This document shows, piece after piece, positions 26,957-35,225 of a stretch of DNA of 64,000 bases. This DNA is from Azonexus sp. (GTDB taxonomy: Bacteria > Pseudomonadota > Gammaproteobacteria > Burkholderiales > Rhodocyclaceae): the NCBI RefSeq assembly GCF_023150235.1, contig NZ_JAKLLH010000011.1:62001-126000 (forward strand), in the 5' to 3' direction. The position numbers were made by a program, and so were the translations under genes. The notes below the pieces were generated by a model. That model was not told where the DNA came from. It did no database searches and saw only the letters and a program-made list of their open reading frames with translations. The first letter of the stretch is position 1; each line of letters opens with the position of its first letter.

Positions 26957-27823
26957 TCAATCCTCCAACCCCCGCCGCAAAAACCCCACCGCAATCCCCG
27001 CCGCCTCGGCCGCATCCCCATAGTCATCATGGCTACCCGGAATGCAGGCCAGTTCGACCGGGGCCTGGCCACGGGCGGCGTGGATTTCTGCGGCTTCGGC
27101 GTAGGGAACCAGGTCGTCGCGGTCGCCGTGCAGGAGCAGGACCGGGCAGTGGGCGCGGGCGATGGTGTTGACCGGGGCGATGGCGTCGAAGCGCCAGCCG
27201 ATGGTGCGCTGGACGTAGGCCAGGATCAGCGCACCAAAGGGGCGGTAAGGGATGCGCTTGACGGCCAGCCAGCGGCGCATCATCCGCGCCGGGTGGGCAA
27301 AGGCGGCGATACTGACCACCGCCCGCAAGCCTGGCTGGCGGCTGGCGACCAGCAAGGCCGCGCCGGCACCGACCGAGTGGCCGAGCACGCCCAGGCGTGC
27401 GCGGTCGGCTTCCGGCTGTTCTGCCAGCCAGGCCAGGGCGGCTTCGATGTCTTCGGCAAAGCGCGGCAGCGAGGCGAAGCTGTCGCCATCGCTCAAGCCG
27501 TGGCAGCGGGCGTCGACCAGCAGGAGCGCAAAGCCGGCGGCGTTGAGCGGCGCGGCCACCGGCAGCATCAGTTCGGCGTTGCCGCCCCAGCCGTGCATCA
27601 CCACCAGGGCTGGGGCACCTGCGTTTTCAGCCGGCAGCAGCCAGCCGCGCAGGGTCTTGCCGTTGGCACCGGCAAAGGCGACGGCGCGGCCGCTGCGGCC
27701 CGGCGGCACTTCCGGGCGCGGCACCCGCTCGGGGGCGAGCCCCCGGCGCACCGCCAGCGCGAAGCCGGCATAGGCCAGCGCCAAGGTGACCAAGCCGCTG
27801 GCGAGAGCAGGCAGACCGCTCAT
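26957..27823 (-). CDS. Alpha/beta hydrolase with N-terminal membrane anchor
   Basis: A 288-residue hydrolase of the type that follows a single N-terminal hydrophobic segment (about residues 5-25). The oxyanion/HG motif is VMHGWGGNAELM, the nucleophile serine lies in GHSVGAG, the acid probably in LLHGDRDDLVP, and the catalytic histidine in PGSHDDYG. Substrate unknown; such proteins hydrolyse esters or peptides. Its ATG overlaps the stop of the transporter gene upstream (ATGA). The opposite strand and a longer frame to 28210 are shadows. Confidence 0.88.
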   Translation of the reverse strand: MSGLPALASGLVTLALAYAGFALAVRRGLAPERVPRPEVPPGRSGRAVAFAGANGKTLRGWLLPAENAGAPALVVMHGWGGNAELMLPVAAPLNAAGFALLLVDARCHGLSDGDSFASLPRFAEDIEAALAWLAEQPEADRARLGVLGHSVGAGAALLVASRQPGLRAVVSIAAFAHPARMMRRWLAVKRIPYRPFGALILAYVQRTIGWRFDAIAPVNTIARAHCPVLLLHGDRDDLVPYAEAAEIHAARGQAPVELACIPGSHDDYGDAAEAAGIAVGFLRRGLED

Positions 27824-28860
27824 GGGTGCGGCTGGAAAATCCCGCCGCTGAGCAGGCCGCGCGCGGTGTGCCAGGCGGTCAGCCCCCAGAAGAAGAGCAG
27901 CAAGGCCCAGGCGGCCAGGGTGACCACCAGCACGCTGTGCCAGGCCAGTTGCTGTTGCAGCAGCAGGCCGGCATTGACGAAGGCGCCGAGCGGAAAGGTG
28001 AAGCCCCACCACGACAGCGCAAAGGGCAACTCCCCGGCGCGGCGGGCAGCCAGCGTCATCAGCGATGCCATCGCCAGCCACCAGACACCAAAGCCCCAGC
28101 AGACGAGCAAGGCCAGCGTGCCGAGTTCGCGCAGGCCGGGCAGCGGCAGTTGTGTCAGCAGCGCGTTGAGGCTGACCGGGATCACCCCGAGCGGTGCCAG
28201 GTGGATCCATATCGTCGGCGTCAGGATGCCCTGGGCCGGTTTGTGCAGATATTTGCGGAACAGGGTCAGCCCGAGCAGGCCGAGATACATCAGGCTGCCG
28301 GCGCCAAAACCGACGCCATTGACCAGCCAGGCCCAGTCGCGCGCCAGCTCGCCCATCTCGGGCAGCAGCGGCGCGCCGGCCAGCGGGATCACCACCAGCC
28401 CGACCGCCGGAATGAAATTGGCCGGGGTGACGTGGTCGACCGTGACTTGCTCGCCACGGAACATCTGGAAGGGGACCGCCAGACTAAAGGCAAGGTGGAT
28501 GATTGCCCCCAGCCACCAGAGGACGATGGCAAGCTCGATACAGGACGAAAACACCCGCCACTGCGCCGAAAGAATCAGGAGTGCGATGGAAAAGGTGGGG
28601 TAGAAATTGCCTTGCACCGGATGCTTCAGGGTTTGCATCGCCGCACCGCGAAATTGCAACCAGCGCCATAACCAGGGCACGCTCATCAAGAGAAAGAAAA
28701 GGCTATTGCCCCAGTGCAGCAGTTCGGCGGGAAGCGCCAGCCAGGGCCAGCGCTGCGCCAGGGTACGGGTACTCAAAGCCAGCACGCCGCTGCCCATCAC
28801 GGCGGCAAACCAGCCGGGTGCCAGGGTACGGGAAAGGGTGGAAAAATCGGGGTGGGCCAT
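27820..28860 (-). CDS. TDT-family transporter (TehA/SLAC1-like)
   Basis: A 346-residue membrane protein with about ten hydrophobic segments and the family start LAPGWFAAVMGSGVLAL. Members include TehA, dicarboxylate exporters and sulphite exporters such as SSU1; this set of residues does not decide among them. It is translationally coupled to the hydrolase downstream by ATGA, which suggests a shared physiological role that I cannot name. A TehB methyltransferase is not present, so tellurite resistance is not supported. Confidence 0.85.
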   Translation of the reverse strand: MAHPDFSTLSRTLAPGWFAAVMGSGVLALSTRTLAQRWPWLALPAELLHWGNSLFFLLMSVPWLWRWLQFRGAAMQTLKHPVQGNFYPTFSIALLILSAQWRVFSSCIELAIVLWWLGAIIHLAFSLAVPFQMFRGEQVTVDHVTPANFIPAVGLVVIPLAGAPLLPEMGELARDWAWLVNGVGFGAGSLMYLGLLGLTLFRKYLHKPAQGILTPTIWIHLAPLGVIPVSLNALLTQLPLPGLRELGTLALLVCWGFGVWWLAMASLMTLAARRAGELPFALSWWGFTFPLGAFVNAGLLLQQQLAWHSVLVVTLAAWALLLFFWGLTAWHTARGLLSGGIFQPHP

Positions 28861-28952
28861 GCGCTTCGCCTCAAAACAGAATTAGACAATTCTAATACAA
28901 CTCATGCACCACCTTGGGCTCGACTTGCGCCGACCGTACCGGGACCACCACG

Positions 28953-30017
28953 TCAGCCGCGAAACTGCGCCCGCCAGGTGCTGGGCGCAATCCCGAAGCG
29001 GCGGCTGAAGTGCAGGCGGAACGAGGCCGGCGAGCCGAAACCGCAACGCTCGGCGATCTGCTCGACCGGCAGCGTGCTGTCTTCCAGCCACTGCTGCGCG
29101 CGCGCCAGGCGCTCGGCGAGCAGCCAGTCGCCGACGCTGCCGCCGGTCAATTGGCGAAAGTGCCGGCTCAGGCTGCGCCGGCTGGTCGCCAGCCGTGCCG
29201 CCAGGCTGTCGAGGCTATGCGGCTGGTCGAGATGGCCGCGTACCCAGTCGAGCAGCGCCGCCAGCCGTTCGTCGCGCGGCGTTGCCGGCAAGGGCTGCTC
29301 GACAAACTGCGCCTGCCCGCCCTGGCGATGCGGCGCCATCACCAGCCGTCGGGCGATACGATTGGCCACCGCCGTGCCATAACGCCGGCGCAGCAGGTGC
29401 AGGCAGCAATCGAGTCCGGCGGTGGTGCCGGCCGAGGTCAGCACACCACCATCCTCGACGTAAAGCACATCGGGATCGACGGTGCAGGCGGGGTAACGCG
29501 CCGCGAGGTCGGCGGTCCAGCCCCAGTGGGTGGTCACCCGGCGACCGTCGAGCAGGCCGGCGGCGGCCAGCACATAGGTGCCGAGGCAGAGCCCGACCAG
29601 TTGCGCACCGCGCGCGGCAGCGGCGCGCAAGGCGGCGAGCAGTTCGGCCGGCGGGGTTTCGGCAGCGTCGCGCCAACTCGGCACGATCACGATTTCGGCC
29701 AAGGCCAGCGCCGCCAGCGTGTGCTCGGGCTGCAGCGAAAAACCGGCGCTGGTGCGCAAGGGTCCGGCTTCGGCGGCACAGACGCGGAGGTCAAAACGCG
29801 GCGCCTCGGGGTGGCGGTCGCCGAAAACGACACAAGGCACCGACAGGTGAAAAGGACTGATCCGGTCGAAGGCGACGACGGCGACCACCGGGGCGCTGGC
29901 CGGCGCGGCAGCGGCAGCGGCAGCGGCAGCGGAAGTTGAAGTCGAAGCGGTGGCTGGATCAGCGCTGGCAACGGCGGGCACAGCGGCACGGTCGCCGGGC
30001 AAGGCGGTGAGGGACAT
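28953..30017 (-). CDS. GlxA-like AraC-family regulator
   Basis: A 354-residue regulator: a DJ-1/PfpI-like N-terminal domain (about 50-210; nucleophile-elbow cysteine in VGLCLGTYVLAAAGLL) and a C-terminal AraC double helix-turn-helix (LATSRRSLSRHFRQLTG; AERCGFGSPASFRLHFSRRFG). An alanine/serine-rich tail of about 40 residues precedes the first domain, coded by GCG/GCA repeats near 29908, so the ATG at 30017 may be too far upstream. Members usually act on amine or nitrile catabolism; the divergent cysteine hydrolase is a possible target. Confidence 0.9.
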   Translation of the reverse strand: MSLTALPGDRAAVPAVASADPATASTSTSAAAAAAAAAPASAPVVAVVAFDRISPFHLSVPCVVFGDRHPEAPRFDLRVCAAEAGPLRTSAGFSLQPEHTLAALALAEIVIVPSWRDAAETPPAELLAALRAAAARGAQLVGLCLGTYVLAAAGLLDGRRVTTHWGWTADLAARYPACTVDPDVLYVEDGGVLTSAGTTAGLDCCLHLLRRRYGTAVANRIARRLVMAPHRQGGQAQFVEQPLPATPRDERLAALLDWVRGHLDQPHSLDSLAARLATSRRSLSRHFRQLTGGSVGDWLLAERLARAQQWLEDSTLPVEQIAERCGFGSPASFRLHFSRRFGIAPSTWRAQFRG

Positions 30018-30120
30018 GTTGGGTGGCGACAAAAAGCAATGGCCCGATCTTAGCGAAATTTGACCATCGGGCCACTCCCGTCCTCCGCCGTCTGCCGGGA
30101 CAATCCATCCCGCAGCATCG

Positions 30121-30195
30121 TTTGCCCGATCCCTTTTTGCCCGATCCCTTTTTGCCCGATCCCTTTTTGCCCGATCCCTTTTTGCCCGATCCCTT
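30121..30195 (+). repeat. Five perfect 15-bp tandem repeats
   Basis: TTTGCCCGATCCCTT is repeated five times without mismatch, 33 nt before the cysteine hydrolase ATG and in the shared upstream region with the GlxA-type regulator. The 15-bp period (about 1.4 turns) and lack of mutations suggest a variable-number repeat or a tandem regulator site. Confidence 0.9.
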
Positions 30196-30228
30196 CTTTG
30201 ACCGCCTCCATTCCTCCAGGAGCTTCCC

Positions 30229-30861
30229 ATGTCTTCCGCCCCCCGCCGTGCCTTGCTGGTCGTCGATGTCCAGAACGAATACTTCAGCGGCAATCTGCGC
30301 ATCGAGTACCCGGAGCCACAACAATCGCTGGCCAATATCGGCCGGGCGATGGACGCAGCGACCGCTGCCGGCATTCCGGTAATCGTCGTCCGCCACCTGG
30401 CACCTGCCGGCGCACCGATTTTTGCGCCGGGCAGCGTCGGCGCCGAACTGCACCCCGAGATTGCTCGCCGCCCCTGCGACCTGCTGTTCGACAAGCATCT
30501 CGCCAGCTGCTTCGCCGGCACCCAACTCGCCGACTGGTTGCAGCAGCGCGGCATCGACACCCTCAGCGTGGTCGGCTACATGACCCACAACTGCGACGAT
30601 GCCACCGTCCGCCACGCCGCGCACCACGGCTGGAAGGTCGAACTGCTGCACGACGCCGCCGGTTCGCTGCCCTACCGCAACGCACTGGGCAGCGCCAGCG
30701 CCGAGGAAATCCACCGGGTCTTCTGCGTCGTCATGCACACCGGCTTCGCCGCCGTCTGCTCGACCACCGACTGGCTGGCGGCGGTCGCCGGCGGTGAGGC
30801 GCTAGCCACCGACAGCGTCTGGCAGTCGCACCAGCGGGCACTGGCCGGGAACGCTGCCTGA
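30229..30861 (+). CDS. Isochorismatase-family cysteine hydrolase
   Basis: A 210-residue hydrolase with the family triad: D in LVVDVQNEYF, K in LLFDKHLAS, and the nucleophile cysteine in VGYMTHNCDDATVRHAAHHG. Members hydrolyse amides, N-carbamoyl compounds or nitriles; N-carbamoylsarcosine or nicotinamide are common but not shown here. A cis-peptide before T in GYMTHNC fits. Divergent from the GlxA-type regulator across the 15-bp repeats, so it may be its target. Translation start follows AGGAG. Confidence 0.9.
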   Translation: MSSAPRRALLVVDVQNEYFSGNLRIEYPEPQQSLANIGRAMDAATAAGIPVIVVRHLAPAGAPIFAPGSVGAELHPEIARRPCDLLFDKHLASCFAGTQLADWLQQRGIDTLSVVGYMTHNCDDATVRHAAHHGWKVELLHDAAGSLPYRNALGSASAEEIHRVFCVVMHTGFAAVCSTTDWLAAVAGGEALATDSVWQSHQRALAGNAA

Positions 30862-30880
30862 GCGAGGAAAAAATCGCGAC

Positions 30881-30930
30881 TGCCACGGTCGACCGGCAAA
30901 AAACCGGATTTTTCCGGGTCGACCGTGGCA
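30881..30930. repeat. Inverted pair of the dispersed palindrome
   Basis: TGCCACGGTCGACCGG and CCGGGTCGACCGTGGCA face each other around AAAAA...TTTTT, so the whole 50 bases can fold into one long hairpin. It lies between the cysteine hydrolase and the broken chemotaxis receptor and could act as a transcript end, but has no clean T-tail outside the stem. Confidence 0.8.
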
Positions 30931-31065
30931 GCGCGCACTGGCGGCACCGAATGGCCACCGGGCAGGCTCGATCTCGAAATCGAATTCGCCAGCGCTTTTC
31001 CCGACGTCAAAGAGCGCCGGGTTCGCGGCGGATCGCCAGGCCGAACCCGGCGCCGCCCCACCGGC

Positions 31066-32673
31066 TCAAACCCGGAAATGGTGCACCGCCTCGCTCAGTT
31101 CGCGCGCCAGCATCTGCAGGCGGCGGGTCGCGTTGGCGCTGCCGGCAACGGTGGCGGCGTTGGCCTCGCTGAGACGGGCGATGTGCCCGATGCGCCCGAG
31201 CACGTTTTCGCTACTGTGGCGCTGCCGGGACAAGGCCTCGCCTATCTCATGCACGGCCTGCAAGACCTGCTGCGATTTGGCCTGGACGGCGGTAATGGTC
31301 TCGCCGGCCTGCGCCACTTCCCCGGATTCGCTGCCGACCAGATCGACCCCCTGCCCCATGCGCTCCACCCCCTGCTGAATCCCCTGGCGCACAATCTCGA
31401 CCGTGGCGCTGATCTCGACCGTCGAATGCGCCGTGCGTTCGGCCAGTTTGCGCACTTCGTCGGCAACCACGGCGAACCCCCGCCCCTGCTCCCCGGCGCG
31501 CGCCGCCTCGATGGCGGCATTGAGTGCCAGCAGATTGGTCTGATCGGCGATTTCCTTGATCACCCCGACAATCGAGGAAATTTTTGCCGACTCCTGCTCC
31601 AGGCGCGAAATCACCGCTGCCGACTCGGTCACCGATGTCGCCACCCGCGCCATGCCGTCGATGACCTCGCCGACGGCACAAGCACCGCTACGCGAAAGCT
31701 CGCCGGACTCGGCTGCGGCGTTGCGGGCGGCATCGGCATGCGCACAAACCTCGGTCATGCCGCCATTCATTTCCTCGACGGCGCTGGCCACCTGGATCAG
31801 GGCCTCGCTCTGCTCGCGCGAATGTGCTGCCACCTCGCTGCTGCTGCCCGCCAGTTGCCCGGTCGCTCCGAGCAAGGCGTCGGCGTTGTCGCGAATCTGG
31901 CGCACCATCGTCGCCAGTTGAGCCTGCATCGTCGCCATGGCCGCCATCACGCTACCGGCCGGCGCGTCGACGATGCGGTATTCGAGATCGCCTGCCGCCA
32001 CCCGCTCGGCAACCCGGCGCACCTCGCTGGGATCGCCCCCCAGCTGCCGCTGCAGGATGGAAACGATACGCCAGAGAAGAAAGAGCGACACCGCCAGGCT
32101 GAGCAGCAGCATCCCCGCCAACAACATTTCAGCCTGCTCGACGGCGGCCACACTCTGCTGCCTGCCGTTCTCGATATCGGCGCGCATGCTCTTGGTGCGC
32201 TCCAGCAAACCCGCTCAAATTTTGCGCCAGAGCGGCGTTTCCTGGCTATTGATCGCGGCCACCGCTGCCGCCTGGTCGCCGGCCACGGCCAATTCGACCA
32301 CTCGCGCCATCAGCGTCTGTCGTGCCTGCGCCTGGCTGCCCGTTTCGTCGAGCAAGCGCAGCAATTCAGGATTGCCGCCGGCCAGGGCCCTGGCTTGCTG
32401 CAGATGAGCGGCGAATTCCTCCTGCGCCTTGGTCAGATTGCCGTGTCCGGTCTTGTTGGCGGGATCGAGGACGATATTGCGCAGGGCCTGGCCGCTTTGC
32501 AGCCCCTGAGCATACATGCCGACAATCGCCCGCTCGAGTTCGACATCCTGCGCCAGGTGGCGCTGAAAGCTGCTCTTCGCCGTCTTCAAGCCATAAAGGC
32601 CGAAACCCGTTCCCGCGAGAAAGATGACCAGGACGATCCCCAGCATCCACGAAATACGTGCTTTCAGACTCAT
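31066..32673 (-). pseudogene. Methyl-accepting chemotaxis protein interrupted by an in-frame TGA
   Basis: One frame of 536 codons with TGA at 32215-32217. Before it: first membrane helix (ISWMLGIVLVIFLAGTGFG) and a helical four-helix-bundle sensor domain, ending ETPLWRKI. After it: second helix ([19 protein letters not shown]), HAMP, and the signalling tip [20 protein letters not shown]. Both parts keep family sequence and no base is missing, so a recent nonsense change (e.g. CGA to TGA) or a sequence error is likely. Downstream translation could only restart at TTG 32208 without the sensor. Ligand unknown. Confidence 0.85.
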
Positions 32674-32884
32674 GATGCCCCCTGCGACGGTTGTTTATTA
32701 GAAAAACCATTTTATCTAATGTGCGATCGATAAAACCAGTGCCGCAAAGGCCAAGAAGAGGAATATTCCCCGTTTTGCCGCTCTCGCCGGCCCGGAGCGA
32801 TGCGGCGAACGGCGCGTGCTTGAGGCACAATATCCGCATCCCCAACGCGGCGCCGGGCGCCGCCCATCCGGCAAGGAGAAGAAT

Positions 32885-34228
32885 ATGGTTGCGGAAACCC
32901 TGGTCAAGAAACTGCGCTCGCTGATCGCCCCGAGTGCCGAACGGCAGGCGCTGACGCCGCGCGGCCTCGAACGCCTGCGCGAACAATTGCACGAATGCGC
33001 TGCCGGGCTCGGCGGCGAAGTCTCGGCGCGGACCCGCGCCGCCAAGCTGGCGGAAACCTACCTCGGCCTCAACGACGAGGGCCGCCAGCAGTTCCTCAAG
33101 CTGATCTCGCTCGAATTCGGCCCCGATCCGGCCAAGGTCGCCGCCGCCCACGAGCACTACCAGGCCGCCGTCGCCACCCCCGACCAATGGAAAGCCGAGG
33201 CCGCGTTGCGCGCTGCGATGCGCTCCTCGCGGATCCGCATCCTGACCCAGTTCAACGCCATTCCGCAGGGCGTCAAATTCCTCGTCGACCTGCGCGCCGA
33301 CCTGCTCCGCTACCGCGAACAGGACCAGAGCGACAAGGAGCTGGCGGTACTCGACCGCGAGCTGGAAAGCCGCCTCGGCGCCTGGTTCGACGTCGGTTTC
33401 CTGGAACTGCAGCGGATCACCTGGAATTCGCCGGCGGCGCTGCTGGAAAAACTGATCGAGTACGAAGCGGTGCACGAAATCCGTTCCTGGGCCGACCTCA
33501 AGAACCGCCTCGATTCGGACCGCCGGCTCTACGCCTTCTTCCACCCGCGGATGCCGGCCGAACCGTTGATCTTCGTCGAGGTCGCGCTGACCGACCACCT
33601 CGCCGGCAACGTCCAGGCGCTGCTCGACGAGCATGCGCCGGTGTTCGACCACCGCAAGGCCGATACCGCGATCTTCTATTCGATCTCGAACACCCAGGTC
33701 GGGCTGCGCGGCGTGTCCTTCGGCAGTTTCCTGCTCAAGCGGGTGATCGACGATCTCAAGCGCGATTTTCCGCGGCTCGCCCAGTTCGCCACGCTGTCGC
33801 CAATGCCGGGCCTGGCCGCCTGGGTGCGCAAGAACCCGGACGTGCTGGCCGAAGCCGGCCTCGGGCTCAACCTGGAAGAACTCAGCAACGGCACCTGGGC
33901 CGCCGACGACAAGCAGGCACGCGCGCTACGCGACGGCCTGCTGCGGGTTGGCGCGCGTTACCTGACGCAGGCCAAGCAGGGCAGCCAGGAGGCCGGCCCG
34001 CCCTTCGACCCGGTCTCGCGCTTCCACCTCGGCAACGGCGCCCGCGTCGAACGCCTCAATTACCTCGCCGACAGCTCGCCCAAGGGCTTCCGCCAGTCCT
34101 TCGGGCTGATGGTCAATTACCTTTACGACCCGGACGACATCGAGCGCAACCTGGAGGCCTTTGCCAGCGACGGCACCATCGCCGCTTCTGCCGCCGTCCG
34201 CCGGCAGGCTCGGCCCGGGAAGGCGTGA
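32885..34228 (+). CDS. mcd: Malonyl-CoA decarboxylase
   Basis: Converts malonyl-CoA to acetyl-CoA and CO2. The 447-residue protein has the family's N-terminal helical domain and C-terminal acetyltransferase-like domain with SISNTQVGLRGVSFGSFLLK, FATLSPMPG and YLADSSPKGFRQSFG. AAGGAG lies at 32872. No mat regulator or malonyl-CoA synthetase is adjacent, so it may serve malonyl-CoA recycling rather than malonate growth. The GNAT gene after it overlaps its stop. Confidence 0.95.
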   Translation: MVAETLVKKLRSLIAPSAERQALTPRGLERLREQLHECAAGLGGEVSARTRAAKLAETYLGLNDEGRQQFLKLISLEFGPDPAKVAAAHEHYQAAVATPDQWKAEAALRAAMRSSRIRILTQFNAIPQGVKFLVDLRADLLRYREQDQSDKELAVLDRELESRLGAWFDVGFLELQRITWNSPAALLEKLIEYEAVHEIRSWADLKNRLDSDRRLYAFFHPRMPAEPLIFVEVALTDHLAGNVQALLDEHAPVFDHRKADTAIFYSISNTQVGLRGVSFGSFLLKRVIDDLKRDFPRLAQFATLSPMPGLAAWVRKNPDVLAEAGLGLNLEELSNGTWAADDKQARALRDGLLRVGARYLTQAKQGSQEAGPPFDPVSRFHLGNGARVERLNYLADSSPKGFRQSFGLMVNYLYDPDDIERNLEAFASDGTIAASAAVRRQARPGKA

Positions 34229-34731
34229 GCGCGACGATCCGGCGGCTGACGGCGGCCGATCTCGACGCGGTGATGCGGGTGCAGGCCGCCTGCTACCCGC
34301 CCGCGCTCAACGAGGAACGCGCGCTGTTCGCCCGCCGCCTGGCCGCCGCGCCGGAGACCGCCTGGCTCGCCGAAAGCGCCGGCACGGCCTGCGCCTACCT
34401 CTTCTGCTACCCCTCGCGACCGGGCGGGATCACGCCCCTGGGCGGTGATTTTTCACCCAGCCGCAGCGCTACGGCACTCTACCTGCACGACCTGGCGGTC
34501 GCCCCGGCGGTGGCCGGGCAAGGTCTGGGTGGGCGTTTGGTGGCGACGGCGGTGAGCACGGCACAGCGGCTCGGGCTGGTGCAAGCGAGCTTGGTGGCGG
34601 TGCGCGATGCGGAAAAATTCTGGCAGGCGCAAGGCTTCCAGCGAGCGGGGGAACTCACCGCCGAACAGCAGGCGCTGCTTGCCGGCTATGGCCCGGCAGC
34701 GGTTTACATGCAGCGCCCGTTGGTGGCCTGA
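34225..34731 (+). CDS. GNAT-family N-acetyltransferase
   Basis: A 168-residue acetyl-CoA-dependent acetyltransferase: LYLHDLAVAPAVAGQGLGGRLVATAV is the beta4/acetyl-CoA loop (Q/R-x2-G-x-G/A), written here as APAVAGQGLGGRL. The acceptor is unknown; length fits RimI-like or small-molecule transferases. The start GTG overlaps the mcd stop (GTGA), so it is coupled to malonyl-CoA decarboxylase. Acetylation of a metabolic enzyme or of an amine are both possible. Confidence 0.88.
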   Translation: MSATIRRLTAADLDAVMRVQAACYPPALNEERALFARRLAAAPETAWLAESAGTACAYLFCYPSRPGGITPLGGDFSPSRSATALYLHDLAVAPAVAGQGLGGRLVATAVSTAQRLGLVQASLVAVRDAEKFWQAQGFQRAGELTAEQQALLAGYGPAAVYMQRPLVA

Positions 34732-34811
34732 CCTGGTCGGGTGATCGCACCAGGCGCCGCGAGCAGCCCAATGGCAGCAAAAGAGCGGCCACGCGGGTGG
34801 CGGGAAAAACT

Positions 34812-34842
34812 GGAAAAATGCTTTTTCAGCGGTCGACCGTGA
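34812..34842 (-). repeat. Palindromic dispersed repeat at the end of the 2-TM gene
   Basis: On the minus strand: TCACGGTCGACCGCTGAAAA and then AGCATTTTTC. It supplies the last residues (VTVDR) and the TGA stop of the small membrane protein. Same tail hairpin as the uvrC copy. Confidence 0.7.
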
Positions 34843-35095
34843 CCATTGCCCCGGTGGAAGCATCGGTCTCGCCTTCGGCCGGCAATACCGGCTGCGGTCG
34901 GCTCATTGCGTAGAGCACGCCGGCGCAAGAGCCGAAAAAAGCCGCCGTCGCCAGGATGCTCGGCGTCCAGGTATCCACCAACCCGCGCGTTTGCCACATC
35001 CAGATGAAACCGGCCAGCGCCGGCAGCATCATGAAGGCGCAAAAGATTGCGCTGAGGAAGGCGATTTTTTGGCCAATGTGGCGGGGTTTACGCAT
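34826..35095 (-). CDS. Small two-helix membrane protein
   Basis: An 89-residue protein with two hydrophobic segments (AFLSAIFCAFMMLPALAGFIW and about residues 46-64, ILATAAFFGSCAGVLYAM). No family recognised. The last residues and stop codon come from a dispersed palindromic repeat, so an earlier or later original end is possible. The acetyltransferase gene ends about 95 nt downstream on the other strand (convergent); another repeat copy lies upstream of its start. Could be a false call given its size, though two well-formed helices and the start argue for a gene. Confidence 0.6.
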   Translation of the reverse strand: MRKPRHIGQKIAFLSAIFCAFMMLPALAGFIWMWQTRGLVDTWTPSILATAAFFGSCAGVLYAMSRPQPVLPAEGETDASTGAMVTVDR

Positions 35096-35181
35096 CTTGC
35101 TTCCGATCGGTAGGAATTGGTATCAACTCGCCGCGATTGTACCGGCGCAATCCGATGCGGCGGACATTTTTCGCCCGGCAC

Positions 35182-35224
35182 CACGGTCGACCGTGAAAAT
35201 GGTCGATTTTTGCCGTCGACCGTG
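35182..35224. repeat. Second inverted pair of the dispersed palindrome
   Basis: CACGGTCGACCGTG, then AAAATGGTCGATTTTTG, then CCGTCGACCGTG: a second head-to-head pair, with one G lost in the right head. It ends 2 nt before the stop of the Lon-like gene and may act in ending or stabilising that transcript. Confidence 0.75.
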
Positions 35225-35225
35225 A

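Noticed and set aside
27826..28671. Plus-strand ORFs over the hydrolase and TDT genes
   Set aside because: Antisense shadows; the minus strand has clear motifs, membrane helices and an ATGA overlap.
28860..28952. tehB-like partner for the TDT transporter (tellurite resistance)
   Set aside because: No methyltransferase gene is present on either side; the coupled gene is an alpha/beta hydrolase.
32215..32217. TGA in the chemotaxis receptor as a selenocysteine codon
   Set aside because: No catalytic context, no SECIS-like hairpin directly after it, and the family has no selenocysteine. A nonsense change fits better.
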